Shown here: piece by piece, positions 52,413 to 60,715 of the stretch
Numbering within the stretch: the stretch's first letter is position 1
How the letters are laid out: each line of letters opens with the position of its first letter
Assembly (NCBI GenBank): GCA_964566055.1
Contig: CAZMHI010000003.1
Coordinates: forward strand, 1-64,000
Length of the DNA stretch: 64,000 nt
Direction: 5' to 3'
Source of the DNA: TMED23 sp964566055
GTDB lineage: Bacteria; Pseudomonadota; Alphaproteobacteria; Rhodospirillales; UBA2165
Made by a program: the position numbers and the translations under genes
Notes under the pieces: model-generated
Databases searched by the model: none
What the model saw: the letters and a program-made list of their open reading frames with translations, nothing else
What the model was told of the DNA's origin: nothing

Positions 52413-53036
52413 GTGAAGCAGCGCCAAATGCTAATTAGAAAATTTGCTCTCTTGTTGCCGGCCGTCATGATATTGACGGGCTGTTATCTGCCAGCCAGTT
52501 TCGATGCGGAGATGGAACTGTCCCGGACCGGGCTCTATAAAATGTCGTTCGACGGTTATATCGTTGACCTCAACATCTACAGGCAAATGCGCAGCAAAAA
52601 ACTCAAAGCCGGCAGCCCGGAGCTAAAGGCGAAAACTCAAAAAATCATTGAAGATTTTGAACGCGATAGATCGACCAAATCTGTTTCCTACTACCAGCAA
52701 GGCGCCTTTAAAGTAAACTGGGCGAAAGGCGGTGATATCATTAAAGCCCGCCAAGTCATGTTTTTTCGCCGCAATGAAAACATGCTGTCGATTACATATG
52801 ACAATAAAAAAGCAATCGTTACGCTCAAAGGAAAATATATTAAAAGCCAGGATGCCGCGCGGCTGGAGCAAATGGGGCTTAACGTTCAAGGTGTAATTCG
52901 CATTAAAACCGATGCCAAGGTTGTAACGCATAATGCACAGAAAATCTGGAATGAAGGAGCGGTTAAGTTTTATGGCTGGCGGTTGAATTCCATCCGTGAC
53001 AAACCACCGCTACTAATCGTTTCGCTGGGAGGCTAG
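52413..53036 (+). CDS. Hypothetical lipoprotein
   Basis: 207 residues from the GTG at 52413; an ATG at 52428 also leaves the signal intact. Lipoprotein signal FALLLPAVMILTGC. The mature domain is basic and beta-rich (GLYKMSFDGYIVDL; KAIVTLKGKYIKSQD; WRLNSIRDKPPLLIVSL at the end). I recognise no family. Basic envelope lipoprotein, function unknown. It ends 4 nt into the convergent gene at 53033. Confidence 0.65.
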   Translation: MKQRQMLIRKFALLLPAVMILTGCYLPASFDAEMELSRTGLYKMSFDGYIVDLNIYRQMRSKKLKAGSPELKAKTQKIIEDFERDRSTKSVSYYQQGAFKVNWAKGGDIIKARQVMFFRRNENMLSITYDNKKAIVTLKGKYIKSQDAARLEQMGLNVQGVIRIKTDAKVVTHNAQKIWNEGAVKFYGWRLNSIRDKPPLLIVSLGG

Positions 53037-53461
53037 CTGGCTTTCAAATGTTCTACTGTTTCTTCGGTAGAGGCGAGAGATTCTTTTCTAATCAATGCCC
53101 GTTTAACAATATCTTCAAGCCGGCGCGATTCGGGCCGTTTTGGCGCCCGGCGGTTTTTGTCGGTCCGGCGGTCGCTGTTGCTGCTGCGTCGCTCAACTTT
53201 TTCCGGCCACTTATAATTGGGCTTTCGCCGGTTGTTATAAACCGAGGCGTAGCGGGATTGATCACCAATATATTTTTTCTGAAATAGCTTGAGGTTTTCT
53301 TCAGTGCCGAAGACAGCATTTAAAACAAGTTTGTTTTCATTTGGGCAGACGCCAAGAACGTCAACGGTCCACTCGTCACCGATGTTTTCATTCAGCCATT
53401 GGAACAATGATCTGACATCTTCCTCAAGTAAAAAATAGCGCCCAAATCGCCAATCCGGCAT
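53033..53461 (-). CDS. Small basic protein with ERRS-SDRR motif
   Basis: 142 residues. The N-terminal half (FLLEEDVRSLFQWLNENIGDE and VLGVCPNENKLVLNAVFG) looks like a compact alpha/beta domain, and residues about 85-125 are Arg-rich (EKVERRSSNSDRRTDKNRR) like the protein at 20088. Predicted soluble. No recognised domain. The first 70 residues might bind nucleotides or a phosphoprotein, but there is no motif for it. Confidence 0.6.
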   Translation of the reverse strand: MPDWRFGRYFLLEEDVRSLFQWLNENIGDEWTVDVLGVCPNENKLVLNAVFGTEENLKLFQKKYIGDQSRYASVYNNRRKPNYKWPEKVERRSSNSDRRTDKNRRAPKRPESRRLEDIVKRALIRKESLASTEETVEHLKAS

Positions 53462-53648
53462 TACAAAACCCTTGCTTATACAGATAGGGGGAATTGAGCA
53501 GAGCTGACGAATAATTATTAGTTGTGGATAACCCGTACAATTACTAGTGTTATTTATGAGAAAATCATCTAAGCAATTGATATTTTATAAATTTTAAAGT
53601 GTGAGGCGTCAGATCATACCTGATGTATCCCAGCCTCCTCCGTCCGAT

Positions 53649-54443
53649 TTAGATAAAAAGCTCCTTTAATGTCTGCCATTCGGTTTGACTGGCAGCAACG
53701 AGAAAGTGCTGGCGAGTCGTTGGACGTGGCCGATAAGGAGTCTGGTCTTCGGTAAATGCTGAATACCCCCCGGCTTCCGTGTGGATCAATATTCCCGCAG
53801 CATGATCCCACGGTTTTAACATGCCGTATTCAGCAAAATGTAATTCTCCTAACGCCAAATCGGTGTATTCACGGCCGACACAGCGATAGCGAATCATATC
53901 TCCCGGGATTTCAGGGGATGGCCGCCGCTTATCAAGGCGATCAAAATGCCGTTTGCTGACTGAGCCTGTCATTTTATCAACCTTCGGCGACGGTGGAATA
54001 GTTAAGCGGCGGTCATTGGCCCAGGCGCCCTTCCCGTCTGCGGCAAAATACATACAGTCACTCACCGGATCATAGATCCAACCGGCGATCGTTAAGCCAC
54101 CTAGACAATAAGCCAGAATGACCGCAAAACATTCTTTACCATGGGCAAAATTACGTGTGCCGTCTAAGGGATCGATCACCCAGACGGGTTGATCACCTGC
54201 TAAGCGGTCAAGGATTTCTGGATTCTCTGAGACTTCTTCCTCGCCAACGGTGGTACTTTCCGGGCTCAGCTTCAGCAATGCTGAAATCAACCGTTTCTCC
54301 GCTTTGATATCGGCGGCAGTTACGATCTCACCAGATTCTTTGTCGTCAATTTGATGATCTTTTAATTGTCGAAATAGTGGAAGTATTTCGATGCTGGCGG
54401 TTTCACGAATAAGCGCCGCAACTTTATCTTGGTCTGGCAACAT
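53649..54443 (-). CDS. Inositol-monophosphatase-family phosphatase (CysQ/IMPase)
   Basis: 264 residues. The metal-binding motifs are VGEEE (about 65-69), DPLDGTRNFAHG (about 90-101, the WxDPLDGT-type) and the distal WDHAAGILIHTEAGG. The family includes myo-inositol monophosphatases and 3'(2'),5'-bisphosphate nucleotidases (CysQ). DPLDGTRNF with no further CysQ-specific features leaves both open. Lithium-sensitive, magnesium-dependent cytoplasmic enzyme. No strong ribosome site. Its stop codon is 187 nt from the neighbouring start. Confidence 0.88.
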   Translation of the reverse strand: MLPDQDKVAALIRETASIEILPLFRQLKDHQIDDKESGEIVTAADIKAEKRLISALLKLSPESTTVGEEEVSENPEILDRLAGDQPVWVIDPLDGTRNFAHGKECFAVILAYCLGGLTIAGWIYDPVSDCMYFAADGKGAWANDRRLTIPPSPKVDKMTGSVSKRHFDRLDKRRPSPEIPGDMIRYRCVGREYTDLALGELHFAEYGMLKPWDHAAGILIHTEAGGYSAFTEDQTPYRPRPTTRQHFLVAASQTEWQTLKELFI

Positions 54444-54467
54444 TAGGAAATTTGGCCGGAGTCTAAA

Positions 54468-54737
54468 TTATGGAGAGAATATATCGCGATCACGGTGATA
54501 ACCGTCGGTGAATATTTGATGGAGCCGTTCTGCCTCGTCATTAAAGTCGCCTTGTTGCTGGAGTGCGATGGTTAAGTACACGGCGAATGTGACAGCTTCG
54601 GCCTTACCACGCAAACCATGTGATTCGGCAATCTCCTCCAAATATTCGTGAATATTTTTGCGCGCCATAATGTTGAGCTGACTTTTGACGAATTTATTTT
54701 TGTAGCGCCATTTATTTTGTGCTTGAGAAGTAGCCAT
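54468..54737 (-). CDS. Small ribbon-helix-helix-like protein
   Basis: 89 residues from the ATG at 54737 (GGAG 6 nt upstream). The central KSQLNIMARKNIHEYLEEIAESHGL and GKAEAVTFAVYLTIALQQ give a strand-helix-helix pattern like CopG/Arc-type regulators, split as KSQLNIMA then two helices. The rest is charged. It lies upstream of the phosphatase gene in the same direction, with a 24-nt gap. It may autoregulate or control the pair; inference only. Confidence 0.6.
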   Translation of the reverse strand: MATSQAQNKWRYKNKFVKSQLNIMARKNIHEYLEEIAESHGLRGKAEAVTFAVYLTIALQQQGDFNDEAERLHQIFTDGYHRDRDIFSP

Positions 54738-54918
54738 AATAAACTCCATTTATCTACTAGTAGAATAGCAGGTAAATAAAAAAACAAATAAATAAAGTTT
54801 ATCCGTTACATTAGCTGGTTTGCATCCTAAGCTATTGTTTGGTGAATTTTTTTACCATAAACTTTTAAACTTAGGGATGAACATAAATAAAAACCCGGGG
54901 AAATATTAAAAGAATATA

Positions 54919-56013
54919 ATGGCCAATTTAACACCCATAGCTGCGGTTGGAACGAACGCTGAGCTAAATGCTCAAGTTCAATCGATTTTGGCGACTTATT
55001 TTGAGGTAAAAATATTCACCGATACGGACCGGGCAATTGATGCCCTTCAGCAGGATCCCTACTACGCCATCATTGTCGATAACAATGTTAAACCGACGGG
55101 TGGTTTGCCATTTCTGGAACGCACCAAAAAAATTGCCCGTATCGAAGCCATACCGAAAGTGCTGCTGATCGAGCGTCATTCCGAGAAACTCGTACAAGAA
55201 TCAGATTTCGGCATCGATTTTGAATATCTGGTTAATCCGATCAAACGGCAGCAGTTACTTGAAAAAGTATCCGAAGGTGTCAGCAGCGGCGTTGAAAAGT
55301 CCTGGGAGAAACTGCCAAACGTACAGCGAAAAGTGCTGACTGAAACTGTCGGCATATTCAGAGACACCTTTAATGCCATGAGTGATGGCAAACCGATCCC
55401 CGTCAAAGAAATTGAACAAAGCTGCAGCCCGCTTGTCGAAGCGGTTGAAAGCGATCAGGTTGTTGGCCTGCTCGGCGCTGTTCAGCAGCATGATGACTAC
55501 ACCTATGTTCATTCGTTGCGAGTGGCAATTTACTTATCTTTGCTGGGTCATGCCGTTGGCATGAAAGGCGATGAGTTACTCACATTGTCATCTGGCGGAC
55601 TCATGCACGATCTTGGAAAAGGAATGGTGCCACAAGAAATATTGAACAAACCGGCGCGCCTTGAAGAAGCCGAGTTTGAAATAATGAAAACTCACGTTGA
55701 TCACACGAAAGAAATATTCGGCAAAGCGAACGATATCACCATTGGCGTGGAAATTATCGCCCTGCAACATCATGAAAAACTTGATGGCTCTGGCTACCCA
55801 CTCGGCCTCGAAGGTAAAGATCTGAATATCCTGGCACGGATGGGATCAATCGTTGATATCTATAGTGCACTGACGGATCGGCGAGTATATAAGCCAGCCA
55901 TGGACCCGGAAAAAGCACTTGGAATCATGTCAGAAATGACGGATGGCCTAGATATGTCTTTGTTGAAAACATTTAGAGAATTTCTGAAGGATGCGACGAG
56001 TAACCCTGAATAA
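54919..56013 (+). CDS. Response-regulator-like protein with HD-GYP domain
   Basis: 364 residues. Residues 1-110 resemble a receiver domain (IAAVGTNAELNAQVQSIL; IIVDNNVKPTGG with a candidate Asp). A helical linker and an HD-GYP domain (about 165-350) follow: HSLRVAIYLSLLG, GGLMHDLGKG (HD), HVDHTK, and HHEKLDGSGYP (the GYP). HD-GYP proteins hydrolyse cyclic di-GMP to GMP. The receiver has lost some standard acidic residues, so its phosphorylation is uncertain. Own promoter. It converges on hflX, 6 nt apart. Confidence 0.9.
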   Translation: MANLTPIAAVGTNAELNAQVQSILATYFEVKIFTDTDRAIDALQQDPYYAIIVDNNVKPTGGLPFLERTKKIARIEAIPKVLLIERHSEKLVQESDFGIDFEYLVNPIKRQQLLEKVSEGVSSGVEKSWEKLPNVQRKVLTETVGIFRDTFNAMSDGKPIPVKEIEQSCSPLVEAVESDQVVGLLGAVQQHDDYTYVHSLRVAIYLSLLGHAVGMKGDELLTLSSGGLMHDLGKGMVPQEILNKPARLEEAEFEIMKTHVDHTKEIFGKANDITIGVEIIALQHHEKLDGSGYPLGLEGKDLNILARMGSIVDIYSALTDRRVYKPAMDPEKALGIMSEMTDGLDMSLLKTFREFLKDATSNPE

Positions 56014-56018
56014 AAGCT

Positions 56019-57368
56019 TCAGTGTGTAATTTTCCTTTGCTCGTAGCGGGCAATATCTTCAGGCTCTAATCTAACTTTTAGTTCGACCCATTCTTCTTTA
56101 TCATGACGTTCAACTACTTCACCACGGTCGTAAAGCCAGGCCAGCAGAGCTCCCTCTTCCCATTTCACTTTTAGAGTAACTTCCTGACGCCGTGCAGTTA
56201 ATCGATCATCGACTGCTTTTAAAAGTGAAGCAAAGCCATCTCCCGTAAGCGCCGAGACTAATATCATTTGATCGTTTTGGCGATTAGCACGCGTGATCTG
56301 AATATCGCGCTCTTCCGCAGTTAATAAATCAGATTTATTAAGGACTTCTATCAGTGGTATTGGCGATGTCTTGGCAAATTCACTATCCTCGGTAACGCCT
56401 AAATTCTTTAAAACCTGATCGACATCTTCTTTTTGGGCTGCTGTGTCATTGTGAGAAATGTCACGAATATGCAGCAATAGATCAGCCTCCTGTACTTCTT
56501 CAAGTGTTGCCCGAAAGGCTTCGACGAGTTCGTGTGGCAAATCCGAAACAAAGCCAACGGTATCTGACAAAATCGCTTCCCGGCCAGATGGCAGTTTCAT
56601 ACTGCGCATTGTCGGGTCCAGCGTGGCAAATAGCTGATCCTCTGAAACCACCTCGGCATTGCTGAGTGAATTAAACAAAGTAGACTTGCCGGCATTTGTA
56701 TAGCCAACCAAGGCAACCACCGGATAAGGCACACGCTGGCGGGCTTCGCGGTGGAGCTGGCGGGTTCTCCGGACATCTTTCAATTGGCGTTTGAGACTAG
56801 TGATGCGCTCATCAATCATGCGGCGATCCGCTTCGATCTGACGTTCACCAGGGCCACCCATAAAGCCAAAGCCGCCGCGTTGACGCTCAAGATGTGTCCA
56901 GGATCGCACCAGTCTCGAGCGCTGATAGCTGAGTGCCGCCAGTTCGACCTGGAGTGTGCCTTCCTTGGTGCGGGCGCGAGCGCCAAATATCTCCAGAATA
57001 AGCCCAGTGCGGTCGATGACTTTGGCTTTCCAGGCTTGTTCCAGATTGCGCTGCTGCACCGGCGTTAAAGCCGCATCCATAACGACGACCTCAATATCGT
57101 GATGTGCGATATAACCCTCAAGCCTTTCCACGGCTCCACCGCCAAGCAAGCTCGCCGGTTTCGGGCGATTGACTGCAACAATTTCAGCATGATGGATTTC
57201 AAGTTCAATTGCTTCGGCCAACCGGGTGGCTTCTTCCAAGCGCCCTTCCGGATCGCGCAAAGCGCTACCGTTACCGGAGCTATCGCTTCCTGGTAATTTT
57301 AACAACGGATGAAGGACGAGGCAGCGACCGGTTGTTGGTCGCGTTTCATCGGCAGAATTCCAGCTCAA
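56019..57368 (-). CDS. hflX: GTPase HflX
   Basis: 449 residues. HflX N-domain (EIVAVNRPKPASLLGGGAVERL), the glycine-rich linker GGFGFMGGPGERQIEADRR that follows it, and the G-domain: G1 GYTNAGKSTLFN (about 226-237), G3 LSDTVGFVSDLP, G4 NKSDLL. HflX binds the 50S subunit and splits stalled ribosomes. The start is a TTG at 57368, 12 nt after the hfq stop; the hfq-hflX pair is widely conserved in alphaproteobacteria. Confidence 0.95.
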   Translation of the reverse strand: MSWNSADETRPTTGRCLVLHPLLKLPGSDSSGNGSALRDPEGRLEEATRLAEAIELEIHHAEIVAVNRPKPASLLGGGAVERLEGYIAHHDIEVVVMDAALTPVQQRNLEQAWKAKVIDRTGLILEIFGARARTKEGTLQVELAALSYQRSRLVRSWTHLERQRGGFGFMGGPGERQIEADRRMIDERITSLKRQLKDVRRTRQLHREARQRVPYPVVALVGYTNAGKSTLFNSLSNAEVVSEDQLFATLDPTMRSMKLPSGREAILSDTVGFVSDLPHELVEAFRATLEEVQEADLLLHIRDISHNDTAAQKEDVDQVLKNLGVTEDSEFAKTSPIPLIEVLNKSDLLTAEERDIQITRANRQNDQMILVSALTGDGFASLLKAVDDRLTARRQEVTLKVKWEEGALLAWLYDRGEVVERHDKEEWVELKVRLEPEDIARYEQRKITH

Positions 57369-57380
57369 ATTACGCCCAAG

Positions 57381-57650
57381 CTACTCGGCGTCAGCGGTGG
57401 CTTCTTCATCAAGGTCTTTGGTTTCAGGCTCAAAAAGCTGAACCGGACCAGACGGCATCACCGTAGATATCGCATGTTTGTAAACCAGTTGAGTATGACC
57501 GTCCCGACGCAGTAAAACCGAGAAATTATCAAACCAGGTGATAATACCTTGCAGCTTTACGCCGTTAACTAAAAATACAGTGACTGGATTCTTGCTTTTA
57601 CGAACGTGATTCAGAAATACGTCTTGAACGTTTTGTGATTTTTCAGCCAT
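57381..57650 (-). CDS. hfq: RNA chaperone Hfq
   Basis: 89 residues. Sm1 covers NVQDVFLNHVRKSKNPVTVFLVNGVKLQG and Sm2 is QLVYKHAISTVMP, with the hexamer-forming YKHA motif. GGGGGA lies before the ATG. Hfq joins sRNAs to mRNAs, relevant to the candidate sRNAs at 48.1-48.8 kb. An imperfect GTGTA/TACAC palindrome at 57721-57733, about 75 nt upstream, could belong to its promoter. Confidence 0.98.
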   Translation of the reverse strand: MAEKSQNVQDVFLNHVRKSKNPVTVFLVNGVKLQGIITWFDNFSVLLRRDGHTQLVYKHAISTVMPSGPVQLFEPETKDLDEEATADAE

Positions 57651-57741
57651 GGGTATATCCCCCTTTTTTTGACTGTTTTTATTTAGTTTTATTGGAGGTT
57701 CGTTTAACCGCCCTTCCAGCGTGTATATTACACTGCTCTAA

Positions 57742-58416
57742 TTACTTTGAAAGGCTTTGTTTCAAGGTGCTGAGAAAAACAGCCATTTTGTTGAGGTTTT
57801 CGAAGTGATGATGAGGAGGAAATTTCTCATAAGCGGGCGTGATATCCGAATCTTTAATTAGAACGCCTGTAAGATTAGCGTTATGGGCACATTCCAAATC
57901 GGTCGGCGCATCGCCAACATACCAAGTATTCTTGCCTGGTTTAATGTCGGTGCCTTTTAGACACAGATAAATTGGGTCCGGTGCCGGTTTATCTTTTACG
58001 GCATCTTGAGCACCAACTATATTGGTAAAATACTTGGTCCAGCCCAAATGGTCACATTCAGCACGCAATAAATAACCGGTTTTATTGCTGACAATGCCGA
58101 GCATTATACCGGTAGCCGAGATTAGCTCTAAGAGCTCGGCAGCATAATCCAAACTGACCAATGTATCGAGATGGTTTGTGCGGATATGGGTGTAGAAAAT
58201 ATCAGCCGCCTCCTCCCAACGATCTCCAAACATTGCAGGAAAGCTTTCTCGTAGCGCGCGATGAACATTGGCGCGGGTTTTTTCGATCGACCAGGGCTCC
58301 TGATCCATGGCTGTTAGTGTGGCATTCAGCGCGGTATGAATGGATTGCCAGTTACTTGCCAGCGTATCATCCCAATCAAATATAATTGCTTCCGGAAAAT
58401 TGATCTGCTCGGTCAA
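57742..58416 (-). CDS. HAD-superfamily phosphatase (PGP-like)
   Basis: 224 residues. Motif I is IIFDWDDTLASNW (Asp nucleophile near residue 13), motif II is LGIVSNKTGYLL, and motif III/IV are KDKPAPDPIYLC and YVGDAPTDLECA. The cap is alpha-helical, the phosphoglycolate-phosphatase-like subclass. It overlaps the end of the transaminase gene by 4 nt (ATGA-type), so the genes are coupled. Substrate unknown. Confidence 0.9.
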   Translation of the reverse strand: MTEQINFPEAIIFDWDDTLASNWQSIHTALNATLTAMDQEPWSIEKTRANVHRALRESFPAMFGDRWEEAADIFYTHIRTNHLDTLVSLDYAAELLELISATGIMLGIVSNKTGYLLRAECDHLGWTKYFTNIVGAQDAVKDKPAPDPIYLCLKGTDIKPGKNTWYVGDAPTDLECAHNANLTGVLIKDSDITPAYEKFPPHHHFENLNKMAVFLSTLKQSLSK

Positions 58417-59267
58417 GATGGATTGTCCATGTAATTTAGATAGTGCTCGATAAGTTGCCGGGTGATGGGCCCCGCCTGACCATCGCCGATTTGGACGCCA
58501 TCTATTTCAATGACCGGCTTTACCAAAGCCGTTGAGCTGGACGTAAAGGCTTCAGTAGCTTGCTTTGCATCTTTAAGGGAGAACGGCCGTTCAGTGAAAG
58601 TCAGTCCGGCTGCTTCGGCTAATTTTAAAATTGTCAGACGCGTGATACCGGAAAGAATAAGATTATCAATTTGCCGGGTAAGAAGTTCTTTGTCCGGTGT
58701 GACAATCCAGGCATTGGAAGACGTGCCTTCAGTAATGATGCCCTCTTCATCAACAAACCAGGCATCGGCAACGCCGGCCTCCGCAGCCGCGCGTTTCGCT
58801 AAAACAGCGGGTAGAAGCGAAACAGTCTTGATATCGCAGCGCGTCCAGCGGATATCTGGTTGAGAAACCACGGCATGACCTTGGCTTGCCGATTGGATTG
58901 TGGCCTTTTTCGTGCTTCTGGCATAAATCACTAAGCTTGGTTTTAATCCCTCGGGATAAGCGAAATCCCTGAGCGCCACGCCACGGGTAATTTGCAGATA
59001 AATACTTCCATTCATAACCCGATTGCGCCGAATGACTTCGCGCAAGATTAAACCAAAGGCCCGGCGTGAAACCGGCCACGGGATATTTAATTCTCCCAAG
59101 GAACGATTAAGCCGGTCTAAATGGGGCTCAATATCGACCAATACGCCATCGGTGATAGCGATGACTTCATAGACACCATCTGCGAACTGAAAACCACGAT
59201 CTTCGATGTGGACGCTGGCGTGCCGGTGCGGCAAATAACGACCATTAACATAGGCAATTCTTGGCAT
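58413..59267 (-). CDS. D-amino-acid transaminase (class IV PLP enzyme)
   Basis: 284 residues, fold-type IV. RYLPHRHASVHIEDRGFQFADGVYEV is the N-terminal signature (dimer and substrate loop), the Schiff-base Lys is in LLPAVLAKRAAAEAG, and ITEGTSSNAWIV plus SGITRLTILKLAE bind the PLP phosphate. It matches D-alanine transaminase, which supplies D-Glu and D-Ala for peptidoglycan. The trkA-dat order is common in alphaproteobacteria. It starts 9 nt after the trkA stop. Confidence 0.93.
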   Translation of the reverse strand: MPRIAYVNGRYLPHRHASVHIEDRGFQFADGVYEVIAITDGVLVDIEPHLDRLNRSLGELNIPWPVSRRAFGLILREVIRRNRVMNGSIYLQITRGVALRDFAYPEGLKPSLVIYARSTKKATIQSASQGHAVVSQPDIRWTRCDIKTVSLLPAVLAKRAAAEAGVADAWFVDEEGIITEGTSSNAWIVTPDKELLTRQIDNLILSGITRLTILKLAEAAGLTFTERPFSLKDAKQATEAFTSSSTALVKPVIEIDGVQIGDGQAGPITRQLIEHYLNYMDNPS

Positions 59268-59276
59268 GATAAACCG

Positions 59277-60653
59277 TTAAAAATATTCGAGGCGGACGGA
59301 AAACATTTTCTCAACCTCGCGGACCGCTTCAGCTGCCGCAAACAGCACGACCCGGTCATTGACTTGAATAATACTATCACTGCGGGGGACGATGATCTCG
59401 TCTTCGCGTACAATTGCGCCGACCAAAACCTTATCTGGGAGCTCGGTCTCTTTCAATGGCACACCGACCAAACCTGACGTTTCCATAGCTTCGGCTTCGA
59501 TAATTTCACCGAAGCCATCGCGAATAGTGTGAACTGAATGAATACGACCGCGCCGGACATGCTGAAGAATTGTCGAAACCGTTATGTTGCGGGGGCTGAC
59601 AACAACATCGATGCCAAGCGATGGTGTTAGCGGCATGTAGGTCGCGCTATTGATCAAGGTAATCGCACGCTGTGCACCGAAACGCTTAGCCAGCAAAGAA
59701 GCAAGAATATTTGTTTCATCATCATTGGTGACAGCGACAACGGCTTCGGCATTGGCGACATTGGCTTCTTCAAGAATTTCGGTATCGAGAACCGAGCCTT
59801 GCAAAACAACCGAGCGCTTTAAGGAGCGAGCCACCTGTTCTGCCCGGGACTTGCCGTTTTCGACGACTTTGAGATTAACTGATGGATGATTGGTTTCAAT
59901 TTCGCCGGCTAAAAATTCACCAATGTTACCGCCGCCAAAAATTACCATGCGTCGAGCCTCGGATTCTTCATGGCCAAAGACCGCCATGGCGCGCTCGATA
60001 TGGGAGCTATCGGCAACAAAATACACTTCGTCACCCGGCAGCATATGGTCGTCTGCGGTTGGAATAATCGGCGTGTTATCCCGCACGATACCGACAATGG
60101 TAATATTGAGATCGGGAAATAACTGAGTAAGTTGGCGCAGTGGTGTGTTAACAATCGGGCAATCATCGCCACATCGTACACCGGTCAATTTTACCTTATC
60201 GTCAACCAAAGAAATCATGTCAAAAGCGCCTGGAACCCTGAGGCGCCGTGCAACGGCCCGGGCGACTTCCAATTCGGGAGAAATCACCACATCAATCGGC
60301 ATGTGATCCCGCGAGTAAAGATTAGCCCATTTATCTTCGAGATAGCCCTGTTGGCGAATACGCGCAATTTTAGTTGTCACTTCAAAAAGTGAATGGGCAA
60401 CCTGACAGGCCACCATATTAACCTCATCAGCCTGGGTCACGGCGATGAGCATATCAGCATCCGCAGCCCCGGCTTGAGCCAGCACATTAGGGTGTGACGC
60501 CAAACCATGTATAGCTTTCACATCTAAGGTGTCACTAATCTTGCGCGTCAATTCAGCCGATTGGTCAATGACAGTGACTTCATTGTCTTCTTGAGCCAAA
60601 TAGCGGGCAATGTTGAAACCAACTTGCCCAGCGCCGCAGATAATTACTTTCAT
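59277..60653 (-). CDS. trkA: Trk potassium uptake regulator TrkA
   Basis: 458 residues with two RCK units. Each has an NAD-binding Rossmann fold (MKVIICGAGQVGFNIARYL; MVIFGGGNIGEFLAGEI) and a C-domain (VKLTGVRCGDDCPIVNTPL; GLVGVPLKETELPDKVLVGA). It is the cytoplasmic NAD/NADH-gated subunit for TrkH. In this group ntrX lies directly upstream, linking potassium and nitrogen regulation in one operon. The gap to ntrX is 62 nt. Confidence 0.95.
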   Translation of the reverse strand: MKVIICGAGQVGFNIARYLAQEDNEVTVIDQSAELTRKISDTLDVKAIHGLASHPNVLAQAGAADADMLIAVTQADEVNMVACQVAHSLFEVTTKIARIRQQGYLEDKWANLYSRDHMPIDVVISPELEVARAVARRLRVPGAFDMISLVDDKVKLTGVRCGDDCPIVNTPLRQLTQLFPDLNITIVGIVRDNTPIIPTADDHMLPGDEVYFVADSSHIERAMAVFGHEESEARRMVIFGGGNIGEFLAGEIETNHPSVNLKVVENGKSRAEQVARSLKRSVVLQGSVLDTEILEEANVANAEAVVAVTNDDETNILASLLAKRFGAQRAITLINSATYMPLTPSLGIDVVVSPRNITVSTILQHVRRGRIHSVHTIRDGFGEIIEAEAMETSGLVGVPLKETELPDKVLVGAIVREDEIIVPRSDSIIQVNDRVVLFAAAEAVREVEKMFSVRLEYF

Positions 60654-60715
60654 AATTTTCCCATTATAACAAAACTGTTAAATAAAATATGAAGGGATTT
60701 CAGATGCTCAAAGAA

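Noticed and set aside
57721..57733. GTGTATATTACAC palindrome upstream of hfq as an operator
   Set aside because: Arms are only 5 bp in AT-rich sequence; no known regulator fits.
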